From Planctomycetota bacterium (lineage in GTDB: Bacteria > Planctomycetota > MHYJ01 > JACPRB01): a stretch of 16,863 nucleotides of DNA. The DNA is taken from the NCBI GenBank assembly GCA_016200125.1, contig JACQFK010000048.1, forward strand, positions 1-16,863. The letters are read 5' to 3'. The notes beneath the pieces were generated by a model. The model saw only the letters and a list, made by a program, of their open reading frames with translations. It was not told the origin of the DNA and did no database searches. The translations under genes and the position numbers were made by a program. Shown here in pieces: positions 13,620 to 16,863 of this stretch (the stretch's first letter is position 1; each line of letters starts with the position of its first letter).

Positions 13620-14176
13620 GAGGGGTCCTCCATTCCTGACTGGCGGAACGATTCTATCCGTCCGCGGCAGGCACTGCAACGGCGGCAGGGGCGGGCGCCG
13701 TCGCGATAGCAGCTCCAGGTCAGCCCCAGGGGCGCCCCCAGCCGCAGGCCGAGCGCGATCACGTCCGCGTCCGTGGTGCGGGCGAAGGGCAGCAGGATCC
13801 GCACGCCCCGGCCGAGGCTCTCAACCCGCCGGAGATAGAGCGGCCGCGCATCCTCGAAGATCGCGGCGTCCGACGCGTTGTGGCCGGCGACCACGGCGTC
13901 CGCCCCGCGGTCCTCCGCGACCGACAGCGCGATCGCGTGGAACACGAGGTTCCGCGCCGGCACGTAGCCCGAGGGCCGCGGACGGAGAAAGGGGGTCGGG
14001 ACGCGGAGCAGCTCCACCCCCGCCCGCTTCGCGACCGCCGCGCAGGCCTTCGCCTCGCGGCGCGGCCGGCCCGCGATCTCGAAGGAGAGCGCGACCGGGT
14101 CGAAGCGCTCCTTCGCCCACGCGAGCGCGACCGTGGAGTCGATCCCGCCCGAGACCAGGACGACCGCCTTCCTCAC
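13616..14176 (-). CDS. queC: 7-cyano-7-deazaguanine synthase (QueC/ExsB), short archaeal-like form
   Basis: 186 residues from a GTG at 14176 that overlaps the SDR stop as GTGA. The ATP-pyrophosphatase P-loop SGGIDST is at 9-15. YVPARN (71-76), AGHNASDAAIFEDARP (97-112) and a zinc site C156, C164, C167, C170 (TWSCYRDGARPCRRCSAC) are clear QueC/ExsB features. The closing ESFRQSGMEDPS resembles archaeal and archaeal-like QueC, and the protein is about 40 residues shorter than E. coli QueC. The segment normally reading DYGQRH is SFEIAGRPRRE here, so the substrate side has diverged. QueC makes preQ0 from carboxy-deazaguanine. The overlapping queD start supports the pathway call. Confidence 0.85.
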   Translation of the reverse strand: MRKAVVLVSGGIDSTVALAWAKERFDPVALSFEIAGRPRREAKACAAVAKRAGVELLRVPTPFLRPRPSGYVPARNLVFHAIALSVAEDRGADAVVAGHNASDAAIFEDARPLYLRRVESLGRGVRILLPFARTTDADVIALGLRLGAPLGLTWSCYRDGARPCRRCSACRGRIESFRQSGMEDPS

Positions 14177-14898
14177 ACCCGGGACTCTCCGCCGTCGAGC
14201 ACGTAGGTCTGCCCCGTCACCCAGTCGTTCCCCGCCAGGAAGAGCGCCAGCTCCGCCGCCTCCTCGGGCTTCCCGAAGCGGCCCACGGGGATGGCGGCCT
14301 CGTAGCCCCGGCGCATCGCGGGGGGCAGCCACTTGACCCAGCCCGTCTCGATCGATCCGAAGGCCATGCAGTTCACCTGGATCCGCGGCGCGAGGTTCAT
14401 CGCGAGCGACTTCGTCATCCCCAGCACGCCCGCTTTCGCGATCGAGTAGACGATCCCCTCCCGTTCGCCCGTGAGCGCGGGGATCGAGGTCACGTTGATG
14501 ATCTTCCCTTTCTTCATCACGCGGGCCGCCGCGCGGGAGCAGCGGAAGGTCCCCCGCAGGTCGGTCTCCATCACCCGGTCCCAGAGCTCGTCCGTCACCG
14601 CGCCGAGATCGTCGGTCCACGCGGCCGGGTCGGAGTGGCCGGCGTTGTTGACCAGGAGGTCGAGCCGGCCGAACTTCTTCGCGACCGCGCCGACGAGCCG
14701 CTCCGCGTCGCGGCCGACGTCGCCCTGGATCGCGACTCCGTCGAACGACGCGGCGGACGCCTCGGCCTCGGCGCGCGAGCGGCGGTAGTTGATCGCGACG
14801 CGGGCCCCCGCGGCCGCGAAGGCGCGGGCGATCGCCGCGCCGACGCCGCGCGATCCGCCCGTGACCAGCGCCGCCTTCCCCTTCAGCGGGAGCTTCAC
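14173..14898 (-). CDS. Short-chain dehydrogenase/reductase (FabG-like), second of a pair
   Basis: 241 residues from a GTG at 14898 overlapping the previous SDR's TGA as GTGA. Classical SDR features: cofactor loop TGGSRGVG (13-20), NNAG (84-87), catalytic S138, Y151 and K155 (VYSIAK). The YRRSRAE stretch after the second strand (38-44) favours NADP(H). The C-terminal GQTYVLDGGESRV is the usual FabG-type end. FabG reduces 3-oxoacyl-ACP, but no acyl carrier or fatty-acid gene is near. The overlap with queC instead suggests a pterin, deazaguanine or sugar-alcohol substrate. Substrate not determinable from sequence. It differs enough from the neighbouring SDR that a recent duplication is unlikely. 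Confidence 0.88.
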   Translation of the reverse strand: MKLPLKGKAALVTGGSRGVGAAIARAFAAAGARVAINYRRSRAEAEASAASFDGVAIQGDVGRDAERLVGAVAKKFGRLDLLVNNAGHSDPAAWTDDLGAVTDELWDRVMETDLRGTFRCSRAAARVMKKGKIINVTSIPALTGEREGIVYSIAKAGVLGMTKSLAMNLAPRIQVNCMAFGSIETGWVKWLPPAMRRGYEAAIPVGRFGKPEEAAELALFLAGNDWVTGQTYVLDGGESRV

Positions 14899-15602
14899 GG
14901 CGACCTCACCGCCCCGCCGTCGACCCCGCAGACGGCGCCGTTCAGGTAGCCGCAGGTCGCGGCGAAGAGCACGGCCGAGGCGACCTCCTCCGGCCTCCCC
15001 GTCCGCTTCGACAGCGTCCGGGAGGCGGCCTTGCGGACCGCCGCCGCGCCCCAGCGTCCCGTGACGACGGGCCCGGGGCAGACGGCGTTGACGCGGACGG
15101 GCGCGAGCTCCGCCGCGAGGTAGCGCGTGAGGCTGATGAGCGCGGCCTTCGCCGCGCAATAGTCCGGCCCCATCTCGAAGGGCCGGCGGCCTACGTCGCT
15201 GGCGATGTTGACGATGCAGCCCCTGGATTTGCGCAGCAGCGGCGCCGCCGCCCGGGTCACCGAGACCGCGCTGAAGAGGTTGAGCTCGAAGGTGCTCCGC
15301 CAGGAGACGAGGTCCGTCTCGTCGAAGCGCCCCTGGTGCTCCATGCCGCCGGCGTTGTTGACGAGGATGTCCAGGCGGCCGGCGACCTGGATCAGGTTCC
15401 GCACGTCCCGCTCGCGGCGGACGTCGGCCGTGACACAGAGGATCTCGCCGATGTCCTTGGCGGCGGCGACGAGGGACTTCGCGTCGCGTCCGCAGACGAC
15501 GACGCGGGCGCCGGCGTGATACAGGGCCCGCGCGATCGCCTTTCCGATGCCGCGCGAGCCGCCGGTGACGAGCGCCGTCTTCCCGGCCAGTCGGTTGTCC
15601 AT
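14895..15602 (-). CDS. Short-chain dehydrogenase/reductase, first of a pair
   Basis: 235 residues from the ATG at 15602, the first Met before the cofactor motif; AGGAGA lies 11 nt upstream, and the frame beyond is antisense to the Kelch gene. SDR landmarks: TGGSRGIG (13-20), NNAG (82-85), catalytic S135, Y148 and K152 (YCAAK), then PGPV after the sixth strand. CGRDAK after the second strand fits NADP(H). It has several cysteines (C37, C56, C129, C149), which is more than usual for a cytosolic SDR. It heads a four-gene coupled string (SDR, SDR, queC, queD). Substrate unknown; the string hints at a role in pterin or deazaguanine chemistry, which is inference. Confidence 0.88.
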   Translation of the reverse strand: MDNRLAGKTALVTGGSRGIGKAIARALYHAGARVVVCGRDAKSLVAAAKDIGEILCVTADVRRERDVRNLIQVAGRLDILVNNAGGMEHQGRFDETDLVSWRSTFELNLFSAVSVTRAAAPLLRKSRGCIVNIASDVGRRPFEMGPDYCAAKAALISLTRYLAAELAPVRVNAVCPGPVVTGRWGAAAVRKAASRTLSKRTGRPEEVASAVLFAATCGYLNGAVCGVDGGAVRSP

Positions 15603-15611
15603 GGGCGGCCC

Positions 15612-15640
15612 ATTCTCCTGCCGCCCGGCGGGGGTGTCAA
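15612..15640 (-). promoter_or_regulatory. Possible promoter of the SDR-SDR-queC-queD operon
   Basis: Minus strand TTGACA (15640-15635, 6/6), a 17-base spacer and GAGAAT (15617-15612, 4/6). Transcription would begin about 15605, giving a nearly leaderless message for the ATG at 15602. The same AGGAGA stretch could instead be the ribosome site of an upstream-started message. Confidence 0.35.
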
Positions 15641-15672
15641 TCCATGTCGCGCGCGAACGGCGTTCCGGCTTC

Positions 15673-15700
15673 TTGCAATTCCCGGCCGTCTTAGTACCAT
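15673..15700 (+). promoter_or_regulatory. Possible promoter of the Kelch lipoprotein gene
   Basis: TTGCAA (15673-15678), a 16-base spacer and TACCAT (15695-15700), each 4/6 to consensus. It sits 37 nt before the start codon at 15738 in the 135-bp divergent gap. Confidence 0.35.
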
Positions 15701-15707
15701 CGGGTTT

Positions 15708-15726
15708 CGAGAAAATGAGATTCTCG
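15708..15726 (+). promoter_or_regulatory. Leader hairpin/dyad before the Kelch lipoprotein
   Basis: CGAGAA (15708-15713), seven bases, TTCTCG (15721-15726): a perfect 6-bp dyad just before the GGGGAGGG ribosome site. It could be an operator or an mRNA hairpin that affects ribosome access. Confidence 0.3.
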
Positions 15727-15737
15727 GGGGAGGGATG

Positions 15738-16863
15738 ATGAGACTGCGCCGCTCCGCGATCCGCCTGATGGCGTTGCTCGCCGCGTCGCTTCTCGTGCCG
15801 GCCTGCCTTTCCTCCCGCATCAATCCTCCGGCCCCCTCGCTGCTGACGGCGGTCGCGTTTCCCCCGGCCGCCCCCGCGGGCCAGTGGACCTGGCAGGCGG
15901 GAAGCAAGTTCGGGAATCAGCCGGGCCTCTACGGCACCCGGGGGGTCCCCGACGCCGCGAATGCTCCCGGCGCCCGAATGCAGCCCGCGTACAGCACGGA
16001 CGCCTTCGGCGGCTTCTGGCTCTTCGGAGGACGCTCCTACGACGAGTCCGGCGCGTTCGGCGAATCGAACGACCTCTGGCGCTGGAACGGCAGCGCCTGG
16101 GCCTGGGTGAAGGGAAGCAAGCTCAAGGACTCCCTGGGCGTCTACGGGACCCAGGGCACGGCCGCCGACACGAACCTCCCGGGCAGCCGGGACACCATGG
16201 CCTTCGCGACCGATGCTTCGGGCCGGCTCTGGATCTACGGGGGCATCGGCTTCGGCGAGACGTCCCTGGGCGAGTTGTCCGACTTGTGGCGCTTCGACGG
16301 CACGAATTGGGTCTGGCTCTCCGGAACCAAAGATCCCGGCCCCCTCCCCGTTCATGGCACCCAGGGGGTCCCCGCCGCGGCCAACACACCGGGAGGGCGG
16401 GAGCAGTCGCTCGCCTGGTTCGACGCCGCCGGTAACTTCTGGCTCTTCGGAGGCGTCGGAGCCGATTCCACCGGATTCGTCGGGCACCTGAACGACCTGT
16501 GGAAGTTCGACGGAACGAATTGGACCTGGATGAAAGGAAGCAAACTCGCCGAGCAGAACGGCGTCTACGGAGTCCAAGGGGTGGCCGCGGCGGGGAACAG
16601 CCCGGGCGGCCGCAGCATTTCCCGGGGCTTCACCGATCTCTCCGGAAATCTCTGGCTCTTCGGGGGCTACGGATGCGCCGGCTCGGGCGCCGGCTTCATG
16701 ACCCTGAACGACCTGTGGAAGTTCGACGGCGCTAACTGGACTTGGGTGAAGGGGAGCAACCTCGGCCTGCAGCCCGGCACGTACGGGACGCAGGGGGTCG
16801 CGGCGGCCGCGAACACTCCCGGCGCCCGCTTCATCCACGCCTCGGCCCGGGACGCCGCGGGCG
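15738..16863 (+). CDS. Lipoprotein with tandem Kelch-like beta-propeller repeats (C-terminus cut by window edge)
   Basis: Open to the last base, at least 375 residues. Two ATGs are adjacent (15735, 15738); I chose the second because GGAGG is 4 nt before it and only 1 nt before the first. The signal runs MRLRRSAIRLMALLAASLLV and then PAC, a near-lipobox, so the protein is likely a surface or periplasmic lipoprotein. After a proline-rich linker come five repeats of about 70 residues, each running W-x-W-x-x-G-S, G-x-Y-G-T-x-G, N-x-P-G-x-R, LWLFGG, LNDLWKFDG. These are Kelch/galactose-oxidase-like blades. Such proteins usually bind ligands or other proteins outside the cell; no catalytic domain is seen. 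It is divergent from the SDR operon. Confidence 0.88.
   Translation, partial: MRLRRSAIRLMALLAASLLVPACLSSRINPPAPSLLTAVAFPPAAPAGQWTWQAGSKFGNQPGLYGTRGVPDAANAPGARMQPAYSTDAFGGFWLFGGRSYDESGAFGESNDLWRWNGSAWAWVKGSKLKDSLGVYGTQGTAADTNLPGSRDTMAFATDASGRLWIYGGIGFGETSLGELSDLWRFDGTNWVWLSGTKDPGPLPVHGTQGVPAAANTPGGREQSLAWFDAAGNFWLFGGVGADSTGFVGHLNDLWKFDGTNWTWMKGSKLAEQNGVYGVQGVAAAGNSPGGRSISRGFTDLSGNLWLFGGYGCAGSGAGFMTLNDLWKFDGANWTWVKGSNLGLQPGTYGTQGVAAAANTPGARFIHASARDAAG
15885..16863 (+). repeat. Five tandem ~210-bp coding repeats in the Kelch lipoprotein
   Basis: Repeat starts, marked by the first Trp of W-x-W, are at 15885, 16098, 16308, 16521 and 16737, giving units of 213, 210, 213 and 216 bp; the fifth is cut. 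Stretches such as the AACGACCTGTGGAAGTTCGA run are identical between units 3 and 4, which suggests recent unequal exchange within the array. Confidence 0.8.

Noticed and set aside
14173..15602. The two SDRs as a recent tandem duplication
   Set aside because: Apart from the SDR core motifs, the sequences differ throughout, including the loops and C-termini.

Overview
The window is very GC-rich with short intergenic gaps. It comes from a diderm (Gram-negative-type) bacterium: there is a FadL/PorV-like outer-membrane barrel with a signal peptide, two lipoproteins, and a Tat-exported molybdenum enzyme. Kelch-type surface lipoproteins, many secreted cysteine-rich orphan proteins and an archaeal-looking QueC suggest an uncultured environmental lineage (Planctomycetota, Myxococcota or Acidobacteriota-like). 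That placement is inference; no rRNA or taxonomic marker is present. Many long ORFs here are antisense or out-of-frame shadows caused by the base composition.

Region 1 (1-3868, minus strand): a partial outer-membrane barrel behind a near-consensus sigma70 promoter, then a run of four genes transcribed toward it: a secreted DUF1326 protein, a secreted orphan, a TlpA-like thioredoxin-fold protein and an orphan with a CX3CX2CX6C cluster.

Region 2 (3943-10029, minus strand): a periplasmic molybdenum hydroxylase locus. In transcription order: MocA-like molybdopterin cytidylyltransferase, XdhC-like maturation chaperone, a secreted Cys-rich protein, the [2Fe-2S] subunit with a twin-arginine signal, the molybdopterin subunit, the FAD subunit with an extra four-cysteine [4Fe-4S]-type loop, and an 83-residue Cys-rich protein. 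This matches the PaoABC/PaoD plan, in which the small subunit's Tat signal carries the folded complex out and the chaperone inserts the MCD cofactor. The two small cysteine proteins are the unexplained parts.

Region 3 (10048-12118): a plus-strand pair (LolA-like lipoprotein, small membrane protein) converges on a minus-strand DoxX gene. Between them is a 91-bp inverted-repeat element that looks like a MITE flanked by CTTAG copies. Upstream of doxX, two heptamer-repeat arrays in opposite orientation flank a GC-rich hairpin.

Region 4 (12127-15602, minus strand): two SDR oxidoreductases, queC and queD, all joined by 4-nt GTGA/ATGA overlaps, followed by nadA behind a dyad. Region 5 (15738-end, plus strand): a divergently transcribed lipoprotein with five tandem Kelch-like repeats, running off the window.

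No tRNA, rRNA, CRISPR, phage or full insertion sequence was seen, and no stretch over 300 bases lacks a gene.
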